The notes below the pieces were generated by a model, which made no database searches, was not told the origin of the DNA, and saw only the letters and a list, made by a program, of their open reading frames with translations. Of a stretch of 64,000 nt of DNA, positions 1-7,968 are shown one piece after another (position 1 is the stretch's first letter; the number at the start of each line of letters is the position of its first letter). A program made the position numbers and the translations under genes. Source of the stretch: Succiniclasticum ruminis DSM 9236 (lineage in GTDB: Bacteria; Bacillota; Negativicutes; Acidaminococcales; Acidaminococcaceae); contig NZ_FONL01000010.1 of assembly GCF_900112895.1 (NCBI RefSeq), positions 21,323-85,322 of the forward strand, given 5' to 3'.

Positions 1-133
1 TCCAGGTCACGTCCTCGTTGTTGTAGCAGATATACACAGTGTTCTGCAGCCGGATCTCCAACAGGATAAGGAAACAACTGTCAGTCGACAGTTTATTTTT
101 TTCTGCCTTTGAAATCGCAGAGATGGAAAGCAT
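1..133 (-). CDS. Phage tail protein, DUF1833-like (partial, runs off window)
   Basis: The frame opens with an ATG at 133 and runs off the left edge. The 44 visible residues begin MLSISAISKAEKNKLS and continue with a beta-rich stretch. This resembles the N-terminus of DUF1833-type tail proteins, which follow the lambda M-like minor tail protein in siphoviruses. The start lies 4 bases after the stop of the preceding gene, so the two are co-transcribed. A tail-tip role is inferred from position and N-terminal resemblance. The rest of the protein is outside the window. Confidence 0.55.
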   Translation of the reverse strand, partial: MLSISAISKAEKNKLSTDSCFLILLEIRLQNTVYICYNNEDVTW

Positions 134-136
134 GTC

Positions 137-502
137 TCACACCTCCGTCAGTTCAATCGACCCGGACCAGTAGTGCAGCGCCTCGTTCGTCCACTTGCCC
201 ACGTTCGTGATACGCACCTCCACCACTTCCGCGCCGCCCTGGTCATCCACGGAATCCGTGTTCGTCCAATTAAAAGACCGTGCCGAGAACGACACGGTCT
301 GTGATATAAAATTCATCAGGGTTATATACTGTTCCCTGGGAATATGGTGCCATTTCAGCGTCCACTTCCGCCGGCTCTTCGTGAATTTCCGTCTGGACTG
401 CTGGGAACCGTCCTCGAACTTGCTGATGATGGAATTGTTCTCATATTCGCATTCAAACGGCCAGGCCGGTGGGTCTATGGATGCCGGAAAATTAACTGCC
501 AT
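137..502 (-). CDS. Minor tail protein, lambda M-like
   Basis: A 121-residue protein encoded directly after the tape measure gene, whose stop it overlaps. Position and size match the lambda gpM-like minor tail proteins that bind the tip end of the tape measure. It is rich in W, F and beta-prone segments (SRRKWTLKWHHIP, YWSGSIELTEV) and has no signal peptide or membrane segment. I recognise no catalytic motif. The assignment rests on gene order (tape measure, M-like, DUF1833-like) more than on residues; another small tail-tip protein is possible. Confidence 0.6.
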   Translation of the reverse strand: MAVNFPASIDPPAWPFECEYENNSIISKFEDGSQQSRRKFTKSRRKWTLKWHHIPREQYITLMNFISQTVSFSARSFNWTNTDSVDDQGGAEVVEVRITNVGKWTNEALHYWSGSIELTEV

Positions 503-3414
503 CAGCTCATCGCCCCTTTCATCGTCGTCCGGATGCCCATCTTGTTCGTTGCAAAGGCATTCATCACGACGCTTACAATGTAATTCTCTCCGTCAAAATT
601 GGTCTCGGTCTGCTGTGCATCCATCTGCATCCCGCTCTCGTTGTAAAGATTGACGATGACATTCGGGATACCACCCACAGCAGTCCCTCCGGCAGTTCCC
701 GGGGAAACATATCCCCCCTGGGCAAAGCGTGATACCGCGCCGGTATTGATTGCGTTCAGCGTGGGAACACCGATTCTCCGTACCGCGTCCGCATTGATGA
801 CAAACTCCCCGTTGGAGAGCATTGCCGGAATGCTATCGCTTGTCGCTGTGCCGGGGCCGGTGATGAAACCGCCCTCTGCTTTTCCGGGTACCCTTGGGAA
901 CATCACGTTATGTCCCCCTATCGGGGTATTGACCATATTCCCGCCGCCCATCGGGAGTATCCAGCTAAGGAACTGGTTCACCACCTGCGCCGCCATGGTC
1001 TCCGCGATGCTCTTCACGATGGAATCCAGGAGGCCGTTCAACAGGTCCATGAACGCATCACCGAAGGATTTCTGGCCTGTCAGCACGTTCTTAAAGAAAC
1101 TCTCGAAACTGCTTTGCGTATCCAGCACGATATCCGCCATGAGTTCCTTCGTGGTTTTGTGGGTCTGCAGCCAGTTGTCATAATACCGTTTCATGATGCC
1201 CTGCCGGGTGTTGTATGCGTTCAGCACTGCCGTGTTCTCTTCCGACAATGACTCCTGCAACCTTTCCATGGAATTGGCCTTGAACGCATCATCGATCTCC
1301 GCCAGGATGTCCTTGCACTGCGCATGGTACTGTACGATTTCATCTTCATACTGTTTCTCTGCCGCCGCAATATCCATGGCAGTCTGCTTCGCCAAAGAGA
1401 GTCTGCCGTCTGCGGTGATCTCATAGGCAGCACCGGTCTCCTCCAGGTTCTTGATGAACCGGGCGCGTTCCTCATCGGACATCCCGATGTATTCCGTCTC
1501 GAACTGGAACCACCGTTTCCGTATCTCCTCGACCGCTTTCTCATGTTCTTTCTGCATCCCGTACACAGCCTTTTCCGCAGAAGTCATGTAGGCCGTCTGC
1601 AGGGAGTTGCTTTCCCTCACGGCCTCGTTTATCGTCTTCCGCATGGAGAACTCGTGTTCCAGGCTGTTCTGCAGTTTCTGCCTGCGTTTCAGTTCCTCTT
1701 TCTCCGAATCTTCTGCTTTTCCGGACGACCCCTTGCTTCCACCACCGCCTCCGCCACCGCCGGTATTGGCAAACATGTCCTTGAATTTGTCGGTATCTGT
1801 TTTATTTGATTCCGGTTTCGGGGTCGCCGGGTGTTTCCGTTCATAGGCGGCCTGCAGCATGGATATCTCGTCATCTTCCAGCACCTGCGTTTCCGTATAG
1901 GTATCGAAGGCGTCCTCGGCATCCATGTTGATGTCCCGCCGGTAAAACTTCCCGTCGTCGGCACGGCGGTACTGCTGGCCGTCGATGGAATAGATGTCAC
2001 CGCCCGTGAGCCCCTGTTCCTGTGCCTGCTGCTGCTTGAACGCCACCAGCTTCTCAAAGGCGAACGCGATGGCAGCCGCCACGGCATACCATCCTCCTAC
2101 CAGGGCCCACACGCTTTTGGTCAGTGAACCGACCGCCCCTTTGGCTGCAGCCGATGCCGTCACCATCTGTACCCCGGCAGCCTTTGCCGCCGCCCCGGTC
2201 GTGGCGATGGCCTGCACCTGTCCTGCCGCCGACATCTTTGCCTCGGCGTTCATCTTCCGGTACGCGGCCCGCATCTCCGCCTCGATCCTCGCAGAGGTCT
2301 CCGCGTACTTCATCTGGATTCGCATACAGGACTCGGTGATGGCTTTTTCCTTCTCCGCTTCCGTGATCTTACGGGCAGCCACTTCCTTGGCCATCAGCTG
2401 CTCTTCCTTTTTCTGTGCAGCCTTTAACATATTAAGCCGCCGGGTGATGGCAGCCTCCTGTGCCCTGGAGAGTGCCTCTACCTCTGCCGCAGCGGTCGCC
2501 GCCAAACCGGTCAGTCCTCCGGCTTTTGCTATGGCCTGAAGCACCTTGTAGGTCACGGCAAGCTGTGCAAGGCTCGTCCCAAGGGAAACGATTTCTTCCC
2601 TGTTCCCGGCGATAAGGCCGGCGGTATCCGCCAGCCCCTGTGTGATGGCCGGAAGATACTCCCCAACGATCGGGGCAAGAAGTGCACCGCCTGCCATGGT
2701 CAGTTGTTCCAACTGTGCTTCGGTCAGCTTCAACTGCCGGTTGATGTCCGACATCTGCTCCGGGTCAAGCCCGATACCCTTTATCTTCGCTGCATCCTCC
2801 GCCGCCTCGTTGTATTTCATCAGGGTCTCTGTCAGCGCCATGCCACGGACACCCAGGGTGTTCATGATGAACTCCTGCCCGTACCCGGCTTCCGATGCCG
2901 CCTGGTATCCCTGTGCCAGGTTCTTCAGCTGTTCGTTCAGGGGAAGGAGTTTTCCGTTCTGGTCGGTCAGCGACACCCCGAGGGAATCCAGAATGGCACG
3001 GGTCTTCTCTGCCTTCTCCCCGCTCCCGGTGATGGTGCTGTCCAGACGCATCATGGCGCCGGAAGCCGTGTCCACATCCCCTCCGGCCAGCTTCACCGTC
3101 CGGGAGAACATCTCTGCCTCGGCTGTAGATATCCGCAATTTCTCCGACAGGTCTTTTATACTGTCACCAGCAGAAACCGCACTTGAGATAAGGGCGGTCA
3201 GGCCGAAACCACCCCCGGCCAGCACCGCCGCCGTATTGAATTTTGTGATAAGAGAACTGACCTTGGAGGCCGTACCGGTAAGCGCCTCTTCAAACCCGGA
3301 TACCGGGTCCCTGGAAAAGGTACGGTCGATATCCCTTTTCGCGGTTTTCAGTTCCTTGCGGAGACCGGAGCTGTCCGCCCCGATCTTCACCATCAATGCG
3401 GTCAATACTGACAT
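502..3414 (-). CDS. Phage tail tape measure protein
   Basis: A 970-residue protein that sets tail length and is expected to fill the tail tube. The N-terminus (ADSSGLRKELKTAKRDID) is typical of tape measures. Long alanine/glutamate-rich helical stretches span roughly residues 290-430, a hydrophobic segment lies near 440, and a glycine-rich linker near 560. The C-terminal region carries the recurrent tape-measure motif 'GPGTATSDSIPAMLSNGEF' followed by VINADAVRRIG. It sits between the tail-assembly chaperones and the tail-tip genes, as in HK97 and lambda. At about 2.9 kb it predicts a long flexible siphovirus tail. Confidence 0.93.
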   Translation of the reverse strand: MSVLTALMVKIGADSSGLRKELKTAKRDIDRTFSRDPVSGFEEALTGTASKVSSLITKFNTAAVLAGGGFGLTALISSAVSAGDSIKDLSEKLRISTAEAEMFSRTVKLAGGDVDTASGAMMRLDSTITGSGEKAEKTRAILDSLGVSLTDQNGKLLPLNEQLKNLAQGYQAASEAGYGQEFIMNTLGVRGMALTETLMKYNEAAEDAAKIKGIGLDPEQMSDINRQLKLTEAQLEQLTMAGGALLAPIVGEYLPAITQGLADTAGLIAGNREEIVSLGTSLAQLAVTYKVLQAIAKAGGLTGLAATAAAEVEALSRAQEAAITRRLNMLKAAQKKEEQLMAKEVAARKITEAEKEKAITESCMRIQMKYAETSARIEAEMRAAYRKMNAEAKMSAAGQVQAIATTGAAAKAAGVQMVTASAAAKGAVGSLTKSVWALVGGWYAVAAAIAFAFEKLVAFKQQQAQEQGLTGGDIYSIDGQQYRRADDGKFYRRDINMDAEDAFDTYTETQVLEDDEISMLQAAYERKHPATPKPESNKTDTDKFKDMFANTGGGGGGGGSKGSSGKAEDSEKEELKRRQKLQNSLEHEFSMRKTINEAVRESNSLQTAYMTSAEKAVYGMQKEHEKAVEEIRKRWFQFETEYIGMSDEERARFIKNLEETGAAYEITADGRLSLAKQTAMDIAAAEKQYEDEIVQYHAQCKDILAEIDDAFKANSMERLQESLSEENTAVLNAYNTRQGIMKRYYDNWLQTHKTTKELMADIVLDTQSSFESFFKNVLTGQKSFGDAFMDLLNGLLDSIVKSIAETMAAQVVNQFLSWILPMGGGNMVNTPIGGHNVMFPRVPGKAEGGFITGPGTATSDSIPAMLSNGEFVINADAVRRIGVPTLNAINTGAVSRFAQGGYVSPGTAGGTAVGGIPNVIVNLYNESGMQMDAQQTETNFDGENYIVSVVMNAFATNKMGIRTTMKGAMS

Positions 3415-3415
3415 G

Positions 3416-3736
3416 TCATTCTCTCCTTAATGCCCAGGCGAATTCCTGTTCCAACACCGCCCGGTCATGTTCCTTTTCCTGCCGGGCCTTCTCCTCTTTC
3501 TTTGCTTTCAGTTCTTCTTCCGTCATCCACAACGGGTCCACGATATCTTCCAGCGTAAGTTTTGAATCCCTTTTCAGATACGGGGCAATCACAAACGACA
3601 AAAAATATGCAGTCCGGTAATCCTCCTCACGCCGCTGCCGGTTCACGGCTTCCAGCATGAGCAGGAATTCCCCGGGCTGCATCTCCTCGAACTCACGCGG
3701 TTTCAGTCCGATGGCGTAAGCCACCGGCTCTGCCAT
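3416..3736 (-). CDS. Tail assembly chaperone, T domain (probable frameshift product)
   Basis: A 106-residue charged helical protein ending in a K/E-rich coil, encoded just before the tape measure. It has the position of the lambda T part of the G/GT chaperones. Its frame is open upstream of the nominal ATG: read one base back from the preceding chaperone, it continues without a stop through the residues TSFAEWAR into MAEPVAYAIG. It is therefore probably made mainly as a G-T fusion by -1 frameshifting near 3766-3772 rather than from its own start. A weak independent start at 3736 cannot be excluded. Confidence 0.72.
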   Translation of the reverse strand: MAEPVAYAIGLKPREFEEMQPGEFLLMLEAVNRQRREEDYRTAYFLSFVIAPYLKRDSKLTLEDIVDPLWMTEEELKAKKEEKARQEKEHDRAVLEQEFAWALRRE

Positions 3737-3759
3737 CCGCGCCCATTCCGCAAAACTCG

Positions 3760-4125
3760 TCAGGCCTTTTCCAGTACCTTCCGGATCTCTTCCCTTTTTG
3801 CCGCCGGCCCCTCCGTAAAAAGGTTGGTCGCATCGATCGCCGCCAGGATATGCGCGTTCAGCGTGTCCAGCGTCCCGCCGCTGTCGCAGTACCTCTCGAT
3901 GAACCCGTAGGGGTCCTTGTCCTCCGGCTGCTTATCCTGCAGGCCGTACTTCACGCCAAGCTGTGTAAAGTGGATGGTCATCAGCCGGAGCCCCAGCGCC
4001 ACGTTCGGTGTGAAAAGAAGGTTCAGCGAGAACCCCAGTTCCTGTTCCATCTCCTTCAGGCTGCGGATGTTGAACAGGAACTCACACTCACGGGCGCCGT
4101 TGTTGAACTTGATTGATTCCTTCAT
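3760..4125 (-). CDS. Tail assembly chaperone, G-like
   Basis: A 121-residue protein (MKESIKFNNGARECEFLFN...) located between the tail tube and the tape measure. Its size, beta-rich start and helical remainder fit the first tail assembly chaperone, which coats the tape measure during tail assembly and is absent from the virion. Its last codons contain a slippery heptamer that would fuse it to the next frame. It starts 4 bases after the tail tube gene ends. Confidence comes mainly from gene order and the frameshift arrangement. Confidence 0.72.
   Translation of the reverse strand: MKESIKFNNGARECEFLFNIRSLKEMEQELGFSLNLLFTPNVALGLRLMTIHFTQLGVKYGLQDKQPEDKDPYGFIERYCDSGGTLDTLNAHILAAIDATNLFTEGPAAKREEIRKVLEKA
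3766..3772 (-). promoter_or_regulatory. Probable -1 programmed frameshift site
   Basis: The last sense codons of the upstream chaperone read CTG GAA AAG GCC TGA. The heptamer GGAAAAG lets the ribosome slip back by one (GAA to GGA, AAG to AAA) two codons before the stop. The -1 frame then runs directly into the downstream chaperone gene. Lambda uses GGGAAAG at the same place between G and T. The arrangement is seen; the slip itself is inferred from the family. Confidence 0.6.
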
Positions 4126-4128
4126 GTG

Positions 4129-4611
4129 TTAGTTGCCTCCTGCCGCCGTGATCTCGGAAATCTCACCGACGCCCTCCATGGTCGCCTTAATGGTGGCGAT
4201 GCCGTCATGGGGATTGTCGCGGGTGAACTCCGTGATATATGCCCAGCCAATCTGGTACGAGGCATCCGGATACACGAACTTGGCGTGTACCTGCTTTCCT
4301 TCACGGAAACAGTGTTCCATAACCTGCGCCCCTTCGTCACTCATGATCTGCAGGCCGTCAAAGCTGGACTTCCAGCTCTTGAGTCCCGGCTTGTTGGCTG
4401 TCCATCCGCCGGAGCCCTTATGGGATGCGTCCAGGGAATTGGCGCTCATCTCGATGGTAGAGTTCCGCTGGCCGCCCACCAGGGCGAACGCCTCTGTCGT
4501 TCCCGAGCCGCTCTTTCCGATATACAACAACACATCCTTGCCGGCTTCTGCGATATTGGTATCGGGATTCTCCGGCAGGTTCTGTAACTCTTGTGCCGTT
4601 AATCTGCTCAT
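4129..4611 (-). CDS. Major tail tube protein (TP901-1/phi13 family)
   Basis: A 160-residue tail tube subunit that stacks as rings to form the tail lumen. It resembles TP901-1/phi13-type major tail proteins: the early segment NIAEAGKDVLLYIGKSGSG, the middle segment SANSLDASHKGSGGW and a C-terminal beta region (ATIKATMEGVGEISEI). No signal sequence is present. It overlaps the stop of the DUF3168 gene by 4 bases and precedes the chaperones, the usual order. Its short length suggests no extra Ig-like C-terminal domain. Confidence 0.88.
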   Translation of the reverse strand: MSRLTAQELQNLPENPDTNIAEAGKDVLLYIGKSGSGTTEAFALVGGQRNSTIEMSANSLDASHKGSGGWTANKPGLKSWKSSFDGLQIMSDEGAQVMEHCFREGKQVHAKFVYPDASYQIGWAYITEFTRDNPHDGIATIKATMEGVGEISEITAAGGN

Positions 4612-5021
4612 TGCTGCACCTTACCTTTCTGTAATGTAAAAATGACAGTCACCGTCCCGTGGTAGCCCGTCACGGATTCCGGCCAGGTCTCCACGGATTC
4701 CAGTTCCGTCCCGATTATGTGGTATCCCCCGATTTCCAAATCTGCCCCGTAGTAAGAAAACAGGACGCAGATGTCGTTCAGGATATCGTTCATCTCCTGT
4801 TTCTGGTTCCCGTCCGCCCAGACTTCAATCCCGGCGGTCGCCTGCCAGATGACTGCAGTCTTGTTTCCCACCGGCCGGAAGGTCATCGCGCCAAGGGTGA
4901 TATACGGAAGTGCCGCCCTTTCCGGCACATCCCCATAAACATCACAGGTCTGGCCGTCTTTCAGCAGGGCGAACAGGGCTGTCCGCAGGGCGACCTGCGG
5001 TATGTCTTTTATCCGTATCAT
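4608..5021 (-). CDS. Tail terminator / tail completion protein, DUF3168-like
   Basis: The product starts MIRIKDIPQVALRTALF and is about 137 residues long. It resembles DUF3168, the tail-terminator family that caps the tail tube at the head-proximal end. The ATG at 5021 overlaps the stop of the gp10-like gene (ATGA), and GGAGG lies about 9 bases upstream. I therefore prefer this start to one 13 codons earlier. Gene order (connector, closure, gp10-like, DUF3168, tail tube) is canonical for HK97-type siphoviruses. Confidence 0.8.
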   Translation of the reverse strand: MIRIKDIPQVALRTALFALLKDGQTCDVYGDVPERAALPYITLGAMTFRPVGNKTAVIWQATAGIEVWADGNQKQEMNDILNDICVLFSYYGADLEIGGYHIIGTELESVETWPESVTGYHGTVTVIFTLQKGKVQQ

Positions 5022-5470
5022 TTCAATGCATCCTCCATGTTCCTTACGATGTTCGGCCATTCATTGTCCGCCGCTTTCTTTAAAAACGGCTTCGGTTTCA
5101 TCTTCCCTGACTTCAGGACGCCACGGTAATACCGTACCTTCCCTTTCCAGGTGAACTTCAGCACCTTCCCTTTCCGGGAGTAGGTCAGCCTGTTGTCCGT
5201 GCCATATTCCACCAGGGCGGAATGGGGAGCCGTGGAGGTGACAAGACCTTCCCGGCCATCCCCCACCACCGAACTTTTGATGCCCTTACGCAGTTTCCCC
5301 GTAGGACCTTTCGGGGCGGCCTGCACCGCCCTGTCCCTGACGGCTTTTGTTCCATCGGCGATGACCTTGCGGATCTTCTTCTGCTTTTCGGCATCATATT
5401 TATCGATGTCACGGATGGCAGTGGAGATGACCGAACCCATGTTGACCTTGATCGTGAACATCCCGCTCAT
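5018..5470 (-). CDS. HK97 gp10-like tail completion protein
   Basis: A 150-residue basic protein with the HK97-gp10 signature: an N-terminal helix (IDKYDAEKQKKIRKVI), the segment AVQAAPKGPTGKLRKGIKSS, and a central SALVEYGTD before a basic beta C-terminus. Members act at the head-tail joint or in tail completion. It overlaps neighbours by 4 bases on both sides, which shows tight translational coupling. Family assignment is firm; the exact role in this phage is inferred. Confidence 0.87.
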   Translation of the reverse strand: MSGMFTIKVNMGSVISTAIRDIDKYDAEKQKKIRKVIADGTKAVRDRAVQAAPKGPTGKLRKGIKSSVVGDGREGLVTSTAPHSALVEYGTDNRLTYSRKGKVLKFTWKGKVRYYRGVLKSGKMKPKPFLKKAADNEWPNIVRNMEDALK

Positions 5471-5781
5471 GGCCTGACCTCCTGTGTGGTAAGCACATAG
5501 ACGGAAGGGTTCCCACGATCTACATCGATGACCTCATAGGTATGGTCTCCATCCTGAACCCTCCAGCCTTTTTCAACCGCACGGGGACGGATGCGGATGC
5601 CCTGGGTGACCAGCACCGCCGCCCCGTCGTCCGCCACCACCCCGGTGGAGACACGTTGCTGCAGGAACTCCGCCCATACCTTTCCGTCATCCGTGAAGGT
5701 AACCGGCGCGCCCAGCCCGATATCCGTGCCGAGGGTCTTTTTCAGCACCGTGACCCGGTGCCGGAATTTGGAAATGTCCAT
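5467..5781 (-). CDS. Phage head closure / head-tail joining protein
   Basis: A 104-residue beta-rich protein starting MDISKFRHRVTVLKK, followed by KVWAEFLQQRVSTG and ending with a VIDVDRGNPSVYVLTTQEVRP strand region. This is the pattern of the SPP1 gp16-like head-closure family (phage H-T join). It seals the connector after DNA packaging and docks the tail. It lies between the gp6-like connector and the gp10-like gene, as expected, overlapping the latter by 4 bases. Confidence 0.85.
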   Translation of the reverse strand: MDISKFRHRVTVLKKTLGTDIGLGAPVTFTDDGKVWAEFLQQRVSTGVVADDGAAVLVTQGIRIRPRAVEKGWRVQDGDHTYEVIDVDRGNPSVYVLTTQEVRP

Positions 5782-5784
5782 ATC

Positions 5785-6063
5785 TTAAAACCCCTCCTTC
5801 CGCACTCCGAACAACAGGGAGCGGAGGGTCAGGGTCAGGGCGTGATGGTCCGCTTCCTCCCGGTGTTCGTACAGATAAGCTGTCGCATACAGAACTGCGG
5901 TCTTCGCCGTATCCCCAAGAGACGCAAAATCTTCTGCATCTTCTATCCGGGCCACATCCATGCACAGTTTTTCTGCCGACTGGGACAGGCCTGTAATCAG
6001 GCCGTCCTCCTCGTCAGTATCTACCCGCAGGTAGTTCTTCGCTTCTTCCAGTTCCAGAAGCAT
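5785..6063 (-). CDS. Head-tail connector, HK97 gp6-like
   Basis: A helical protein of about 92 residues (LLELEEAKNYLRVDTDEEDGLI) matching the gp6/gp15-like connector family that binds beneath the portal. The DDEEDxLI-type turn after the first helix is characteristic. An ATG at 6063 with AAAGGG about 8 bases upstream is favoured; an upstream in-frame ATG at 6081 would add six residues and overlap the capsid stop codon. Confidence 0.82.
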   Translation of the reverse strand: MLLELEEAKNYLRVDTDEEDGLITGLSQSAEKLCMDVARIEDAEDFASLGDTAKTAVLYATAYLYEHREEADHHALTLTLRSLLFGVRKEGF

Positions 6064-6080
6064 GACCATCACCCTTTCCA

Positions 6081-7253
6081 TCAGGCCTGGACCTTCAATA
6101 CCTGTACAGCTTCCGGAAGGATCAACAGGCCGTCCACACGTTCCTTCATCACATAGCCGACCATGCCGTTACCGGCGAACAGTTCCTTCAACACCTGCAG
6201 GCTGCGCTGGCCACGGTCACCGATGTTGTAGTAGCTGAAATCACCGAATGCCAGCGCCACATTACCCGCCGCCAGCTTCGGTGCGTACTGGGAGGTACGG
6301 ATGGCATACCCAAGGATACGGTCCGGCTCCCCGCCCTGAAGGGAAGGCTGCCACAGGTAGTTCCCATTCTCGTCCTTCAGCTTGCGAAGCACTGCCAGGG
6401 TGCTGTCGTTGGTGATGAAGGATGCTTTTTTGCGGTACGGGCGTTTCAGCTTGTAAATCAGGTCGATGACATCATCGGCTTCGATTTCCACCGTGTCGAT
6501 GGTCACGCCGACCTGGGCATCCGCAAAGAGACCGGTCGGTTTGCCATCGCCATCCCCGTTCAGGAAGGCATCTTCCTCCGCGTTGGCAATTGCCTTGCCA
6601 AACTGCGCGATGATATAGTCTTCCAACTGGAAAGCATTGTCCGCCAACAGTTCCTCTGTAATCTTGATGGCCACATGCAACTTGTGGGCGTCAAGCAGTT
6701 TCTGGTCGAAGGTCGCATCGCCGAAGGTCAGCGCGCCACCCTCTTCGACCCATAATGCTGCTGGCTTGGTTGCCGCGATGTTAATCTTGCGCTCCCCGCT
6801 GGTACGGATGGTTGTCGCCAGCCCGCGCAGGACATTTTCCTCATCCAGCACATCCACCAAGCGCTTGTCATATTCGTCAGGCACCAGGTAGCCGCCCGCT
6901 TCATCGATGCCCTCCTGCAGTACGTTTGATACTTCGCGGAACTTGGTACGGATTGCCGTAAACATCGCCTTGCGATATTCATCGGAAGCCGTGCCGGTCT
7001 TTGCAGGCTGTCCCGGATTTCCTACCAAGGGTTTGCCGGAAGGCATGGCCAGCTTCTTTTCCATCTCGCCCTGCTTTTCCAGACGGTCGATGGTCTTGCC
7101 CATCTCGGCGATGTCGGCCTCCATCTTTTCATAGGTCTCCGCGTCAGCGGCAGTCATTTTGCCGTCCTTATCGGTGTGGTCTTCCAAAAACTTCTTCGTA
7201 GCTTCCCACAGTTTCGCACGTTTTTCCATCAGTTCAGTAACATTCATAGCCAT
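6081..7253 (-). CDS. Major capsid protein, HK97 family
   Basis: A 390-residue HK97-fold capsid subunit. Residues 1-70 form a charged coiled scaffolding (delta) domain, followed by a linker (MPSGKPLVGNPGQPAKTGT) where the maturation protease would cut. The HK97 core follows: EGIDEAGGYLVPDEYDKRLV, AEEDAFLNGDGDGKPTGLF, the AVLRKLKDENGNYLWQPSL region and a C-terminal KERVDGLLILPEAVQVLKV strand. AAGGAGG lies 8 bases before the ATG at 7253. It follows the protease and portal genes, the standard order. Confidence 0.95.
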   Translation of the reverse strand: MAMNVTELMEKRAKLWEATKKFLEDHTDKDGKMTAADAETYEKMEADIAEMGKTIDRLEKQGEMEKKLAMPSGKPLVGNPGQPAKTGTASDEYRKAMFTAIRTKFREVSNVLQEGIDEAGGYLVPDEYDKRLVDVLDEENVLRGLATTIRTSGERKINIAATKPAALWVEEGGALTFGDATFDQKLLDAHKLHVAIKITEELLADNAFQLEDYIIAQFGKAIANAEEDAFLNGDGDGKPTGLFADAQVGVTIDTVEIEADDVIDLIYKLKRPYRKKASFITNDSTLAVLRKLKDENGNYLWQPSLQGGEPDRILGYAIRTSQYAPKLAAGNVALAFGDFSYYNIGDRGQRSLQVLKELFAGNGMVGYVMKERVDGLLILPEAVQVLKVQA

Positions 7254-7266
7254 TGTTTCTTCCTCC

Positions 7267-7968
7267 TTAATGACTCAATAAAAAAAGCCGCTTCTTCAGC
7301 GGTTCCACGGAAACCCGCGTATCGGGTTCCGATTCAGGTTTGTTAAACTTGCACAGAAATGAATTCATCACCATGATCTTGGAAAACAGCACCGCAGCCG
7401 GCGCCTCCTGTTTCCCTTCCCCGTCCGTGTACAGGATGTCGTCCGCAAATCCTAATTCCACCGCCTTTTTGGCATTGAACCAGGTTTCTGCATCCATCAT
7501 GTGGGCAATCTTCGTCCGGGGCTGGCCCGTCTTCAGCTCGTAGGCATTGATGATGCTTTCCTTGATCTCATCCAGCATATCTATGGCCTGCTGCATGACC
7601 TTCTTGTCGCCCATGGCAACGGTAATGGGGTTGTGGATCATCATCATGGCCACCGGGGACATGGAAACCTTGTTCCCTGCCATGGCGATGACCGATGCGG
7701 CAGAAGCCGCGATGCCGTCGATACGGACATCCACATTGCCGGGATACTCCATCAGCATATTATAAATTTGCGCTGCGGCGAACACATCCCCGCCCGGCGA
7801 ATTGATCCATACCGTGATGTCCCCTTCGCAGCTTTGCAACTCCTCACGAAAAAGACCCGGTGTGACTTCATCGCCAAACCAGGTCTCATCGGAAATCTGC
7901 CCGTTCAGTACAAGGGTGCGGCTGCCGGTATCCTCGTTCCTCACCCAGTTCCAGAATTTCTTTTTCAA
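7267..7968 (-). CDS. Prohead maturation protease, ClpP-like
   Basis: A 233-residue serine protease of the ClpP fold that would cleave the capsid delta domain during head maturation. Visible signatures are INSPGGDVFAAAQIYN (substrate-binding loop), the nucleophile region IDGIAASAASVIAMAG, and the histidine region SPVAMMMIHNPI. An acidic triad member probably lies in the following helix. It starts within the last codons of the portal gene (4-base overlap). The C-terminal 30 residues, after the ClpP fold, look like a short tail of unknown role. Confidence 0.93.
   Translation of the reverse strand: MKKKFWNWVRNEDTGSRTLVLNGQISDETWFGDEVTPGLFREELQSCEGDITVWINSPGGDVFAAAQIYNMLMEYPGNVDVRIDGIAASAASVIAMAGNKVSMSPVAMMMIHNPITVAMGDKKVMQQAIDMLDEIKESIINAYELKTGQPRTKIAHMMDAETWFNAKKAVELGFADDILYTDGEGKQEAPAAVLFSKIMVMNSFLCKFNKPESEPDTRVSVEPLKKRLFLLSH
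7280..7302 (-). terminator. Possible attenuator between protease and capsid genes
   Basis: A CCGCT/AGCGG hairpin followed by seven T residues on the minus strand lies inside the last codons of the protease gene, just before the capsid ribosome binding site. The stem is only 5 bp, so it would be leaky. It is reported as a possible intraoperon attenuator. Confidence 0.35.
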
